In this document: in pieces, positions 1 to 8,819 of the stretch
Layout: the number at the start of each line of letters is the position of its first letter
Numbering within the stretch: the stretch's first letter is position 1
NCBI RefSeq assembly: GCF_023218175.1
Contig: NZ_JALPTH010000003.1
Location: 248,001-312,000 of the forward strand
Direction: 5' to 3'
DNA length: 64,000 bases
Origin: Streptomyces lichenis
Lineage (GTDB): Bacteria; Actinomycetota; Actinomycetes; Streptomycetales; Streptomycetaceae
Notes under the pieces: model-generated
The model's database searches: none
The model's input: only the letters and a program-made list of their open reading frames with translations
What the model was told of the DNA's origin: nothing
Program-made: the position numbers and the translations under genes

Positions 1-1
1 C

Positions 2-1090
2 CCCGGCACCGCCGCCTACTGGACCGCGCTGGCCCGCTCCCGCTACCTGGTCAACAACGTCAACTTCGACCGCCGGCTGGTCAAACGGCGCGGCCAGCTG
101 CTGCTCCAGACCCAGCACGGCACCCCGCTCAAGCACATGGGCCTGGACCTGATGCACCGCCCGGCCGCCGCCCGCACCATGGACTTCACCCGGCTGCTCG
201 CCGCGGTGGACGGCTGGGACCACCTGCTCTCCGCCAACCGCCACTCCAGCCTGGTCTGGCAGCGGGTCTATCCGGCCGCGTACCGGCTGCTGGAGTACGG
301 CAGTCCCCGCGCCGACCTCTTCCACCGCGCCACCGCCACCGAGGTGGCGCTGCTCCGCGAGTCCCTCGGCATCCCCGAGGGCCACACCGCGCTCCTCTAC
401 GCGCCCACCCACCGCGACTACGTCCACCCCCAGCCCCAGCTGCTGGACCTGGACCGGCTGCTGGCCGTGCTCGGCCCCGGCCACACCGTGCTGGCCCGCC
501 CCCACCCCACCCACGGCACCCCGCTGACCTGGACCGACCCCAGGATCATCGACGTCTCCGCCCACCCCTCCGTCGAACGCCTCTGCCTCGCCTCCGACGC
601 CCTCCTCACCGACTACTCCTCCCTGATGTTCGACTACGCGGCCCTGGACCGGCCGATCGTGCTGCACCTCCCCGACGACCAGGCCTACCGGGCGGCCCGC
701 GGCACCTACCTCGACATCACCGCCTGCCCGCCCGGCGCCGTCGCCCACGACGAGGACGAGCTGATCGCCCTCCTCACCTCCGACCGCTGGCGGGACGCCC
801 GCGCCGCCCGCCTCCGCGCCGCCTTCCGGGCCCGCTTCTGCCCCCACGAGGACGGCCGGGCCGCCGAGCGGGTGGTCCGCCACCTCTTCCTCGGCGAACC
901 CCCCGAGACCCTGCCCCCCGCCACCCCCCTGGACGCCCGCCGCCCCGCCCCCGCCCTCGGAGCCCTCAACCGCCCCCGAGACACCCAACCCGCCGAGGTC
1001 CCGGTCGGCGGCCCGGCGGCCGGTAAGGCCCACGTCCCCACCGACCCCCCGGCCGCCGCCCCCGTCTTCCCGGCCCCCCGCCCGGACTGA
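2..1090 (+). CDS. CDP-glycerol glycerophosphotransferase, 5'-truncated by window
   Basis: The frame is already open at base 2, so the gene begins before the window; 362 codons are visible. It is the C-terminal catalytic part of a CDP-glycerol glycerophosphotransferase (Glyphos_transf family, GT-B fold), which adds glycerol-phosphate units to teichoic-acid-like polymers at the inner face of the membrane. Family stretches visible are QTQHGTPLKHMG near codon 37, LLYAPTHRD near 131 and TDYSSLMFDYA near 203. The last 70 or so residues are a Pro/Ala-rich tail. The gene at 2816-5080 has the same three stretches and an N-terminal glycosyltransferase-like domain, so this one may too, but that part is not visible. 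Confident in family; the exact polymer made is inferred. Confidence 0.9.
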   Translation, partial: PGTAAYWTALARSRYLVNNVNFDRRLVKRRGQLLLQTQHGTPLKHMGLDLMHRPAAARTMDFTRLLAAVDGWDHLLSANRHSSLVWQRVYPAAYRLLEYGSPRADLFHRATATEVALLRESLGIPEGHTALLYAPTHRDYVHPQPQLLDLDRLLAVLGPGHTVLARPHPTHGTPLTWTDPRIIDVSAHPSVERLCLASDALLTDYSSLMFDYAALDRPIVLHLPDDQAYRAARGTYLDITACPPGAVAHDEDELIALLTSDRWRDARAARLRAAFRARFCPHEDGRAAERVVRHLFLGEPPETLPPATPLDARRPAPALGALNRPRDTQPAEVPVGGPAAGKAHVPTDPPAAAPVFPAPRPD

Positions 1091-1136
1091 CCGCCCTCAC
1101 CCCCGTACGGCCGCCCTCACCCCCGTACGGTCGGCC

Positions 1137-2819
1137 TCATCCCCGTACCAGGAGACGGGCCGCCCGCCGTACCGGATCGGGGCGCAGTACGGGGGTGAGC
1201 AGCCGGCCCATCGCCCCGTCCGGGCGCCAGCGCAGTTGCAGGCGGCCGGCGCCCCGGCCCTCGGGCTCGACCAGGACCCGGTGGCGGGCGGCGCCGGGCA
1301 GCTCGAAGGGGGCGAAGTCCAGCGGGGCGAGCAGCACCCCGGTGTTGCCGCGCCGCCCGGGGCCGCTGCCCCGCAGCAGCTCCAGCACCGGGTGGCGCAC
1401 GCCCCGGAAGCCGTACGCGGGAAGGGCGGCGTCGGCCGGGCGGAGCCGTACCGTCCCGGTGAAGACCCCGCGTCCGGCCGGGTCCATCCGCAGTGGCACG
1501 GTGAACCACCGCCCGGCGGGGGCGAGATGGAGGCGGGCGGCGAGCGGGGCCAGCGGCAGCCGCAGCCCCGGGTCGTACGTCCGGATCGCCAACTCGACCG
1601 CGCCGTCGGCCCGGTCCGGCTCCACGGCGGTGATCTCGTGCCGGAACCGGGCCGCCGTGAACGGGCAGCCGGGCAGGTCCCATTCCGTCACGTCCAGATC
1701 GGCGCGGGCCGCCACCGTGTCGGGCACCCGGTCGCCCCAGTAGACCCGCCCGTCCGGCCCGGTGGCCGTCTCACGCGGACCGACCTCGTGGGCGAGCCCG
1801 CGCGCCGCCTGCCGGGCCTCCTCGTACCGCCCCTCCCGCAGCAGCCCCAGCACCGCCCGGTCCACCCGCCCCAGCCGCTCGAACGCGTCCGCCGACAGCG
1901 GCTCCACACATGGCAGCACCTCGGCGGCGAACTGGGCCACCCACTCCGTCTCCCGGTACGGCAGGTCGCCCGCGTACAGCCGCAGATCGTGCGAGAGGAA
2001 CTTGAAGTCCCGCTCCCGGCGCACCGCGAGCGAGACGCCCTGCTCGGCGAGGAAGGCGTCGATCCGGCGGGCGATGGCCACCCGGTCGCGGACGTTGGCC
2101 ATCAGATGGCGGCGGTTGGAGATGGTCGCCGCGCCCGGACGGGCCGTGGAGTCCACGTACCAGCGGTAGACCGGCTCGGTGATCACCCGCAGCGCCCGGG
2201 CCAGGGTGTAGGCCTGGGCGCTGAAGAGCTGGTCCTCGTAGTGCAGGCCCTCGGGGAAGCGCAGCCCGTGCCGGTCCAGGAACTCCCGGCGGTACATCTT
2301 GTTGGTGGACAGCGGCTCGAACAGCAGCCCCGGCTCGTCCTCGATCCCGCGCACCGTGCGCCGCTGCCGGAACAGCGCGGGCATCCAGCGCGAGACCGCC
2401 CCGCCGCCCGGCCGCACCCGCTCCACGGCCCCCATGGTGAAGTCGGCGTAACCCTCCTCGGCGTGGCCTCCATGTGCCGCCAGCAGCAACTCCACTGCTC
2501 TGGGCGGCAGTTCGTCGTCACTGTCCAGGAACATCACGAACGGGGTGCGGGCCTCGGCCAGCCCCCGGTTGCGGGGCACACTGCACCCGCCGCTGTTCCG
2601 CTCCAGCCGCAGCACCCGGATGCGGGGGTCCCGCGCCGCCAGCTCGGCGGCCACCTGCGGGGTGGCGTCCGCGGAGTGGTCGTCCACCACCAGGATGTCC
2701 AGGTCCCGGTGGGTCTGCGCCCGCACCGAGGCGATCGCCCGGGGCAGCCGCTCGGCGTCGTCGTACACGATGACGATGACGGTCACATCGGGGAGGGTCA
2801 GGCCGTGGGCGGCGGTCAT
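1137..2819 (-). CDS. Glycosyltransferase family 2 with C-terminal beta-rich extension
   Basis: 560 residues. The N-terminal 220 or so are a GT-A family-2 glycosyltransferase: a VTVIVIVYDD strand near residue 12, LVVDDHSAD near 45 and the metal-binding FLDSDDE near 101. The remaining part (about 330-560) is rich in predicted beta strands, like the C-terminal modules of wall-teichoic-acid glycosyltransferases, and ends in a basic tail. The ATG at 2819 is chosen because its ATGA overlaps the stop of the upstream polymerase gene (2816-5080), indicating translational coupling; a longer reading upstream would lie entirely inside that gene. Probably decorates or extends the polymer made by the neighbouring glycerophosphotransferases; donor and acceptor cannot be read from sequence. 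Confidence 0.9.
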   Translation of the reverse strand: MTAAHGLTLPDVTVIVIVYDDAERLPRAIASVRAQTHRDLDILVVDDHSADATPQVAAELAARDPRIRVLRLERNSGGCSVPRNRGLAEARTPFVMFLDSDDELPPRAVELLLAAHGGHAEEGYADFTMGAVERVRPGGGAVSRWMPALFRQRRTVRGIEDEPGLLFEPLSTNKMYRREFLDRHGLRFPEGLHYEDQLFSAQAYTLARALRVITEPVYRWYVDSTARPGAATISNRRHLMANVRDRVAIARRIDAFLAEQGVSLAVRRERDFKFLSHDLRLYAGDLPYRETEWVAQFAAEVLPCVEPLSADAFERLGRVDRAVLGLLREGRYEEARQAARGLAHEVGPRETATGPDGRVYWGDRVPDTVAARADLDVTEWDLPGCPFTAARFRHEITAVEPDRADGAVELAIRTYDPGLRLPLAPLAARLHLAPAGRWFTVPLRMDPAGRGVFTGTVRLRPADAALPAYGFRGVRHPVLELLRGSGPGRRGNTGVLLAPLDFAPFELPGAARHRVLVEPEGRGAGRLQLRWRPDGAMGRLLTPVLRPDPVRRAARLLVRG

Positions 2820-5080
2820 CGGGAGGCCTCCTGGTTCGCCACGGGGGCGGCTTCGCGTGCGGCCTCCTCGGGGGTGGGGGCCGGGGTGCGGCGGGCCAGG
2901 GGCAGCACCGGGGGCAGGCTCTCCTCGCCCTCGCCGAGGAAGACCCGGCGCACCACCCGCTCGGCGGCCCGCCCGTCGTCGTAGGCGCAGAACCGCAGCC
3001 GGAAGTCGTGCCGCAGCTTGGCGGCGGCCTCGTCGCACCAGCCGCCGTCCGTCAGCACGGCCGTCAGCTCGTCCTGGCCGCGGGCGACCGGCCCGGGTGG
3101 ATCGGCCGTGATGTCGAAGTAGACCCCGCGCACGGCCCGGTAGGTGTCCCAGTCGTCGGCGAGCAGCACGATGGGCCGGTCCAGGTTGGCGTAGTCGAAC
3201 ATGATCGACGAGTAGTCGGTGACCAGCGCGTCGGCGGCGAGCGCCAGGTCCTCCACCGGGTCCCACCCGGTCACGTCCAGCACCCGGGGGTGGGCGCCCC
3301 GGGGCCCGGCGGGCCAGGGGTCGGGGGCGTGGAAGTAGTGGCCGCGCACCAGGAGCACGGTGTCCTCGCCCAGCTCCTCGGCCAGGCGGTGGAGGTCGAG
3401 GCGGGGCACGGGGCGGGCCTCGTGGTCGCGGTGGGTGGGCGCGTAGAGCAGGGCGCGGGTGCCGGGGGCGAGGCCCAGGCGGGCGCGGGCGGCGCGGACG
3501 TCGGCGGAAGTGGCCCGGTAGTAGACGTCGTTGCGCGGATAGCCGTAGTCGAGCGACTGGTGGCCGGAGGGGTAGGCGCGCTGCCAGACCTCGGTGGAGT
3601 GCGGGTTGGCGGAGAGGCTGAAGTCCCAGCGGTCCACCCGCTCCAGCAGCTTGTCGAAGTCCAGGCCCCGGGCGGCGGCGGGGTGGTCGTGGAGGTCGAC
3701 GCCCATGTGCTTGAGCGGGGTGCCGTGGTGGGTCTGGATGTGCACGCTGCCGGGCCGTTTGCGCACCCCGTCGGGGAAGTTGACGTTGTTGACCAGGTAC
3801 TTGGCGCGGGCCAGCACCTCGGCGTGGCGGCGGCTGCCGGGCACCACATGGTCGGTGCCGGGCGGCAGCAGCTCGACGTGTTCGGCCTCCACCACCCACA
3901 CCCGGCGGATGTCGGGCGCGAGTTCGGCGAGCTCGGCGGCGATGGCCGCCGGGTTGCAGGCCACCCCGCGCCCCCAGTACGCGGAGAAGACGGCCAGGTC
4001 GGCGTCGAGCGGGCGGGCGAGGGCGATCCGGCGCCGGAGGGCGGTACGGGCGGCGGTGGCCCGTCCGGCCCCCGCGCCGGCGAGCGAACGAGCGGTGCGG
4101 CGGCGGTCGTTGGCGGTGCGGAGCAGCCGGTAGCCGAGGGGGAGGTCGCGGGCCAGCAGCAGGTGCCGGACGCCGTCGAGCCCGCCGGGGCGGGGGTGTC
4201 CGGCGGGGCGGTACTCGGCGGTGTGCCGGGCGGCGCGGCCGAAGAACTCCCTGATCAGCGCGGGCGGCAGCTCCTCGCGGCGGGCCAGGGTGGCCAGGTA
4301 GTCGGCGGTCATCCGGTCGTAGAGCCGGGCCCGGACGGCGGCGGGCGCGTCGGCCGCCACCGCGAGCTGGTGCAGCGCCTCGTACTGGCCGAAGACGGCG
4401 AGGGGCGTCGCGGCCCCGCTGCCGGGCTGGGTGGGGCGGTCGCGGTGGCGGACCAGGGCGGCGGTGCCGCAGCGGGCGGCCGTCCGGGCCAGCAGCAGGA
4501 CCGCGTACGACAGATAGAGCGCGTCGTGCCCGTCGGTGTCCAGCAGCCCGGGGTGCTCGGTGAGCAGCCCCCGGCGGATCACCCGGTCGCCGAGGAGCGG
4601 GGGGACGTCCAGCAGTTCGGGGTGGTCGGCCAGGGTGGTGGTGGCCGGGGCCGAGGTGAGCAGGTCGGTGGCGGTGCTGGGCACGGCGGGGTCCCACCAG
4701 TGGGCGGTGAGGTGGTCGCAGAGCAGGACGTCGGGGGCGGGGGCCTTCCGGCTGAGCAGCCGCTCGGCGAGCGCGTCCGCGGCCCCGGCCGGGAGGCGGT
4801 CGGTGGCCGGGTCGAGGAACTGCACGTACTGCCCGCGCGCCGACCGGACGGCGGTGGCGCGGGCGGCGGCGGCCGTGGTCCCGGCGGGCACGGTGAGGAC
4901 GGTGAGCCGGGAGTCGGCCAGCTCGCGGCGGGCGGCGAGGGCGAGGGCGGCCGGGTCGTCCCCGGGGACGGCCACCACGAGGTCCAGGGTGTCGGAGTGC
5001 TGGGTGGTGAGGCTGTCCAGGCAGGCCCGGAACCGCCCCAGGGGCGCCGGGCCGGACACGATGACGCTGAGGGTGGGCAT
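2816..5080 (-). CDS. Bifunctional GT2-like / CDP-glycerol glycerophosphotransferase
   Basis: 754 residues. Residues 1-220 resemble a family-2 glycosyltransferase (PTLSVIVSG at the start, then a FLDPATDRL stretch), but the usual Asp-x-Asp metal site is not preserved, so this domain may be degenerate or a binding module. Residues about 390-730 are a glycerophosphotransferase domain with HIQTHHGTPLKHMG, LLYAPTHRDH and TDYSSIMFDYANLDRP, closely matching the partial gene at the window start. The ATG at 5080 has a strong AAGGAGG ribosome site about 13 bases upstream. It is first in a two-gene unit with the GT2 gene (ATGA overlap). Likely polymerises a glycerol- or ribitol-phosphate wall polymer on the cytoplasmic face of the membrane. 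Confidence 0.88.
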   Translation of the reverse strand: MPTLSVIVSGPAPLGRFRACLDSLTTQHSDTLDLVVAVPGDDPAALALAARRELADSRLTVLTVPAGTTAAAARATAVRSARGQYVQFLDPATDRLPAGAADALAERLLSRKAPAPDVLLCDHLTAHWWDPAVPSTATDLLTSAPATTTLADHPELLDVPPLLGDRVIRRGLLTEHPGLLDTDGHDALYLSYAVLLLARTAARCGTAALVRHRDRPTQPGSGAATPLAVFGQYEALHQLAVAADAPAAVRARLYDRMTADYLATLARREELPPALIREFFGRAARHTAEYRPAGHPRPGGLDGVRHLLLARDLPLGYRLLRTANDRRRTARSLAGAGAGRATAARTALRRRIALARPLDADLAVFSAYWGRGVACNPAAIAAELAELAPDIRRVWVVEAEHVELLPPGTDHVVPGSRRHAEVLARAKYLVNNVNFPDGVRKRPGSVHIQTHHGTPLKHMGVDLHDHPAAARGLDFDKLLERVDRWDFSLSANPHSTEVWQRAYPSGHQSLDYGYPRNDVYYRATSADVRAARARLGLAPGTRALLYAPTHRDHEARPVPRLDLHRLAEELGEDTVLLVRGHYFHAPDPWPAGPRGAHPRVLDVTGWDPVEDLALAADALVTDYSSIMFDYANLDRPIVLLADDWDTYRAVRGVYFDITADPPGPVARGQDELTAVLTDGGWCDEAAAKLRHDFRLRFCAYDDGRAAERVVRRVFLGEGEESLPPVLPLARRTPAPTPEEAAREAAPVANQEASR

Positions 5081-5142
5081 GGCGGCGGGCCGCCTCCTTC
5101 GCGAGTCGGGTCGGATCGGTGGGGCCCTGGTCGGCCAGGGGG

Positions 5143-5517
5143 CTAGCTCCGCTGGCCGCAGAAGACAGTGACCAGGCCGGCCACCACGAGCAGCGAGCCG
5201 GCCCAGGTCCAGGGCGAGGTGCGCTCGCCGAGCAGGCCGACGGCGGCGAGGACCACGACGAGGTAGCCGAGGGCGTTGAAGGGATAGGCGATCGACAGCG
5301 GCACCCGGGCCAGGGTGGACATCCAGGCGACGGCGGAGGCTGCGAAGACGGTCAGGCCGACGATCACCCACGGGGTGGTGGCGGCCCGTGCGGCGAGGGA
5401 GCCGCCGGCCGCCGCGGCGGTGGCGGCGGCGGTCTTCATGCCGTGCTTGAGCATGACCTGCCCGGCCGCCGAGGAGAACACGGCGAAGAGCAGGAGCAGC
5501 AGGCTGGACAGGGTCAA
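5143..5517 (-). CDS. Half-size DMT/EamA-like (SMR-type) membrane transporter
   Basis: About 124 residues with four predicted membrane helices: TM1 right after the start (LLLLLFAVFSSAAGQ), then three in the last 75 residues (VIVGLTVFAAS, YLVVVLAAVGLLGE, AGSLLVVAGLVTVF). The glutamate in GLLGE and the QVMLKHGM motif fit the small DMT superfamily, including ArnE/ArnF-like lipid-linked sugar flippases. The start is uncertain: TTG at 5517 is preferred because GGAAGG lies 9 bases upstream and TM1 begins at once; GTG at 5601 and ATG at 5763 are in frame, but the latter overlaps the upstream gene by about 100 bases and the intervening residues are Pro/Ala filler. Sits directly downstream of the fused glycosyltransferase-methyltransferase, suggesting it flips that enzyme's lipid-linked product. 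Confidence 0.75.
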   Translation of the reverse strand: MTLSSLLLLLFAVFSSAAGQVMLKHGMKTAAATAAAAGGSLAARAATTPWVIVGLTVFAASAVAWMSTLARVPLSIAYPFNALGYLVVVLAAVGLLGERTSPWTWAGSLLVVAGLVTVFCGQRS

Positions 5518-5659
5518 GGCGGACCGCCTTCCGGGCGCGGGAACGGAGGACGGGGCGGGGGGAGGGGAAGCGGGCGGGGTACGGGGACGGGGTGCCGCCA
5601 CGGGGGCGGGCCCCGCGCTGGCGCCGGCCCCGTCGGCCTCCGTAACGGGACCGGCTCCG

Positions 5660-7315
5660 TCAGACCCGGGTGGAAGGGCGGGCGCGGTCCTCGGGGACGT
5701 ACTGGCGGTTGAGGACGTCCTGGACATCGATGTGCTCCCCAGCGATGAGCGTGCGGGCCGCATGCGGGGTGAGCAGTGCGACGTACTGGTAGCCGAAGAG
5801 GGTCGGCCGGAGGCGGGTCAGCAGTGCGGACGCGCCGCTCAGCGCGGTGGCCGCGGGGCCGCCGCCGAGCACGGACCAGAAGGGCGCGCCGGTGGCGCCG
5901 AGCGAGAGCACGTCGTACCCGGCGGAGCGGACGGTGCGGCGCAGGCTGGCGCGGCTGAAGAAGCGCAGATGGGTCTCGTCCAGGATGCCGCGCCGGTCGT
6001 AGTCGAACGCGCCGAGGGCGACCCGCAGCCGCGAGTACCAGTGGCCGAAGTTGGGGACGGAGAGCAGGACGCGCCCGTCGGGGCGCAGCACGCCGCGCAG
6101 TTCGGCGAGGAGCCGTTCGGGGCGGGAGACGTGTTCGACGACGTCCCCGGCGACCACGTAGTCGTAGCCGCCGCCGACCGCCGCCGGGAGCCCGTCCTCC
6201 AGGTCGGCCAGGTGGAAGCCGCCGGAGCAGCGGGCCTTCACCCCGTCGATCTCGACGCAGTCGACACCGGTGACGGTGTGGCCGAGGGCTTCCAGGCGTT
6301 CGGCGAAGAGGCCGCCGGAGCAGCCGACGTCCAGCACCCGGCCGGGCGGGAGGCGCCGCAGGGCGGCGAGGATGACGGCGTGCGAGGAGCCGTCGCCCTC
6401 CTTGAAGGCGTACGCGGCGGGCTTGGGGATCCAGTCGCAGGTGCCGAAGCCCTTCTTCGCGAGCCGGTACTCCACCACGTCCTTGACCACGTCCTTGGCG
6501 TACCGCATCCCGTTGACGTAGCAGATCTCGTCGCCGTAGTAGGTGGGGATGGGAATCTCGCGGATGCGCATCCCGGCGTCGGCGAGCTGGACGATGATCT
6601 GGGTGTCGAAGTCGAAGTCGTCGGTGTTGCGCTCGATGGGCAGGCGGCGCAGGGCGTCGACCCGGTAGGCGCGGTAGCCGGAGTGGAACTCGGTGAGCTC
6701 GGAGCCGAGCAGGCCGTTCTCCAGCCGGGTGAGCACCCGGTTGCCGAGCCACTTGTAGAGCGGCATCCCACCGCGCAGGGCGTCGCCGGGGCGCATCATC
6801 CGGGAGCCGAAGACGGCCTCGCATTCGCCGCGGACCAGGGGTTCGACCATCTGCGGCAGCATCTCGGGGGCGTACTGCCCGTCGCCGTGGAGCAGGACGA
6901 CGATGTCGAGGCCGCGTTCGGCGGCGAGCCGGTAGCCGGCCTTCTGGTTGCCGCCGTAGCCGAGGTTCTTGGTGTGCCGCATGACCACGGTCGGCGGCAT
7001 GCCGTCCAGTTGGGACCAGCGGGTGCCGGCGGTGAAGGTGGCGTCGTGGCTGGCGTCGTCGAGGATGAGGATCTCGGCGATGCGGGGGCGGAAGTCGGCG
7101 GGGATGCGGTCGAGGGTGCGTTCGAGGGTGGTCTCGGCGTTGTACGCGACCACCAGGATGCCGATGCGGGGTTCGGCCGTGCCCGGGGCGGCGGGCCCAC
7201 CGGGGCCCTGGAGTGCTGCCTCGGTGCTGCTGCGGCTGCCCGGGACGTGGCCCTCGGTGGGCGTGGCCCCGGTTCCGCCGACTCCGGCGTGGACTTCGGT
7301 CACGGTCTTCCTCAC
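5660..7315 (-). CDS. Fused GT2 glycosyltransferase and SAM-dependent methyltransferase
   Basis: 551 residues in two domains. Residues about 49-285 are a family-2 glycosyltransferase of the dolichol/polyprenol-phosphate type (IGILVVAYNAETTLERTL, ILILDDASHDAT, LLHGDGQY at the catalytic site, then FGSRMMRPGD). Residues about 310-480 are a class I methyltransferase with the SAM loop VLDVGCSGG near 322 and VVAGDVVEHVS near 390. The first 48 residues are disordered. The GTG start overlaps the stop of the upstream GT-C gene (GTGA), so the two are translationally coupled; a second GTG four codons in has a better-placed AGGAAG. Probably loads a sugar on polyprenyl phosphate and methylates a sugar or a partner; the fusion suggests the two steps act on one product. 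Confidence 0.88.
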   Translation of the reverse strand: MRKTVTEVHAGVGGTGATPTEGHVPGSRSSTEAALQGPGGPAAPGTAEPRIGILVVAYNAETTLERTLDRIPADFRPRIAEILILDDASHDATFTAGTRWSQLDGMPPTVVMRHTKNLGYGGNQKAGYRLAAERGLDIVVLLHGDGQYAPEMLPQMVEPLVRGECEAVFGSRMMRPGDALRGGMPLYKWLGNRVLTRLENGLLGSELTEFHSGYRAYRVDALRRLPIERNTDDFDFDTQIIVQLADAGMRIREIPIPTYYGDEICYVNGMRYAKDVVKDVVEYRLAKKGFGTCDWIPKPAAYAFKEGDGSSHAVILAALRRLPPGRVLDVGCSGGLFAERLEALGHTVTGVDCVEIDGVKARCSGGFHLADLEDGLPAAVGGGYDYVVAGDVVEHVSRPERLLAELRGVLRPDGRVLLSVPNFGHWYSRLRVALGAFDYDRRGILDETHLRFFSRASLRRTVRSAGYDVLSLGATGAPFWSVLGGGPAATALSGASALLTRLRPTLFGYQYVALLTPHAARTLIAGEHIDVQDVLNRQYVPEDRARPSTRV

Positions 7316-8661
7316 TCTCCGGTGGGGCTGGTACGGGTCAGGGGGTGGTCGTGAGCCCGGGCATGGGGCGGCGCGGGAACGCGCGGGTGTGAGCCGGGGA
7401 GGTGGGGCTCGTACGGGGCCCAGGCCGTGCCGCCGCGCCGCCGGGCCCGTACGGCGTCCCGCAACGCGTCACAGAAGACATCCCGTAGTCCGGCCGCCGC
7501 TGCCGCGCGTACCGCCGCCGGGAGCAGCGCGGAGACGACGCAGGCCGCCAGCACCGCCCACCCGAGGGCCCCGAAGGCCATCTCGGTGGTGGTCCAGTGG
7601 ACGGGGCGCTGCCCGGAGTAGACGGAGGCGGTGACCGCGCCGACGGTGATCCCGTACGCCAGGCCCTGCCAGAGCCCGATGACGAAGAGTCCGGCGGCGG
7701 GCCAGGCGAGGTACTGGACGCCGGAGGCGGTGGAGAGCAGCAGGAGCAGGGCGAGGGTGACGGCGACGGCGTACGGGGTGTCGGCGGGGCGCCGCCAGGC
7801 GAGCCAGACGCCGACGGCCATGATCGCGGCGACGATCAGCCAGTGCCCCTCGCCGCGCAGCAGCTGGACGTACGGTTCGGGCACCCCGCCCCAGCGGGCG
7901 AACCTGACGATGCCCCAGAAGCTGAAGTTCCCGCCCGCGTATTCGAGGACGTTGGCCTTCAGCCCGCCGGGGACCAGGAGCAGCGGCGGGCCCCAGACCA
8001 GCGCGAACAGTGCCCCGGAGCCGACGGTGAACCGGGCCAGGGCCCGGCGTCCGCCCAGCCGCCAGGCGGCCGCGAAGAGCAGCGGCACGGCGACGATGGG
8101 GATGAGTTTGACGCTGACGCAGAGGGTGGCGGCGAGCCCGGCGGCGAGCGGCATCCTCCGGTCGACCAGCAGCCAGGCGGCGGCGAAGGCGAACATCACG
8201 GCGACCGAGTCGGTGTTGCCGTGGTAGCCGCTGGTGGCGACCAGGACCGGGCAGAGGGCGGCGCCGAGGGCGCACAGCACGGCGGTACGCAGTGAGGCGC
8301 GCCGCCGGACGATGGCGTACACCAGCAGCACGGTGACCAGGTCGGCGAGGCAGGCCGGGAAGCGGATCAACGGCCGCCAGGGGACGTGCAGCTGGGCCAG
8401 CTTCTCCATCACCAGCAGCATCCAGCTCGCCAGCGGCGGGTGGTTGTAGACCGGTAGCCAGGGCAGCGGCTCGGCGTAGACGCGGACCGGGTCGGTGCGG
8501 GCGATGGCCCGGGCGAATCCCCAGAAGAAGCGTACGTCGGCGGGCCCCCGGGTCTGGGCGGCCAGGGCCATCTTGGCGAGGAACGCGGCCGTCGCGACTC
8601 CGGCGACCAGGAGCCACGCCCTACGCTCAGATCCGGACATAACTGACATTCGGCCGTTCAT
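7312..8661 (-). CDS. GT-C (GT87-like) integral membrane glycosyltransferase
   Basis: 449 residues, strongly hydrophobic, with about ten predicted membrane helices and a charged C-terminal tail. After the first helix an extracytoplasmic loop carries DVRFFWGFARAI and YAEPLPWLPVYNHPPL, the layout expected for polyprenol-phosphate-sugar-dependent GT-C enzymes (GT87/DUF2029 family). These use lipid-linked sugars on the outer face of the membrane. The ATG at 8661 is the most upstream ATG before the intergenic space; ATGs at 8649 and 8640 are also possible, none with a clear ribosome site. The gene heads a coupled three-gene run with the fused glycosyltransferase-methyltransferase and the flippase-like gene, and is divergent from rfbA. 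Confidence 0.85.
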   Translation of the reverse strand: MNGRMSVMSGSERRAWLLVAGVATAAFLAKMALAAQTRGPADVRFFWGFARAIARTDPVRVYAEPLPWLPVYNHPPLASWMLLVMEKLAQLHVPWRPLIRFPACLADLVTVLLVYAIVRRRASLRTAVLCALGAALCPVLVATSGYHGNTDSVAVMFAFAAAWLLVDRRMPLAAGLAATLCVSVKLIPIVAVPLLFAAAWRLGGRRALARFTVGSGALFALVWGPPLLLVPGGLKANVLEYAGGNFSFWGIVRFARWGGVPEPYVQLLRGEGHWLIVAAIMAVGVWLAWRRPADTPYAVAVTLALLLLLSTASGVQYLAWPAAGLFVIGLWQGLAYGITVGAVTASVYSGQRPVHWTTTEMAFGALGWAVLAACVVSALLPAAVRAAAAAGLRDVFCDALRDAVRARRRGGTAWAPYEPHLPGSHPRVPAPPHARAHDHPLTRTSPTGE

Positions 8662-8736
8662 GGTGCGAACGTAGCAATAACAACGGCATACCAACGGCAC
8701 CACGCGGTGCCGCGAGCGAGCCCCTACGAACCACCA

Positions 8737-8766
8737 CCCATAAACACACTTAACCCATAAACACAC
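8737..8766. promoter_or_regulatory. Two 13-bp direct repeats between divergent operons
   Basis: CCCATAAACACAC occurs at 8737-8749 and again at 8754-8766, starts 17 bases apart, in an unusually AT-rich patch between the GT-C gene (start 8661) and rfbA (start 8820). Two identical words in direct orientation in a shared promoter region suggest a transcription-factor site or repeated promoter element. No regulator for it is identified. Confidence 0.5.
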
Positions 8767-8819
8767 ATCACGCCGATCACGCGACGGCCCACCCGGTGGC
8801 CAGGGCAGGCAGGCAAGCA

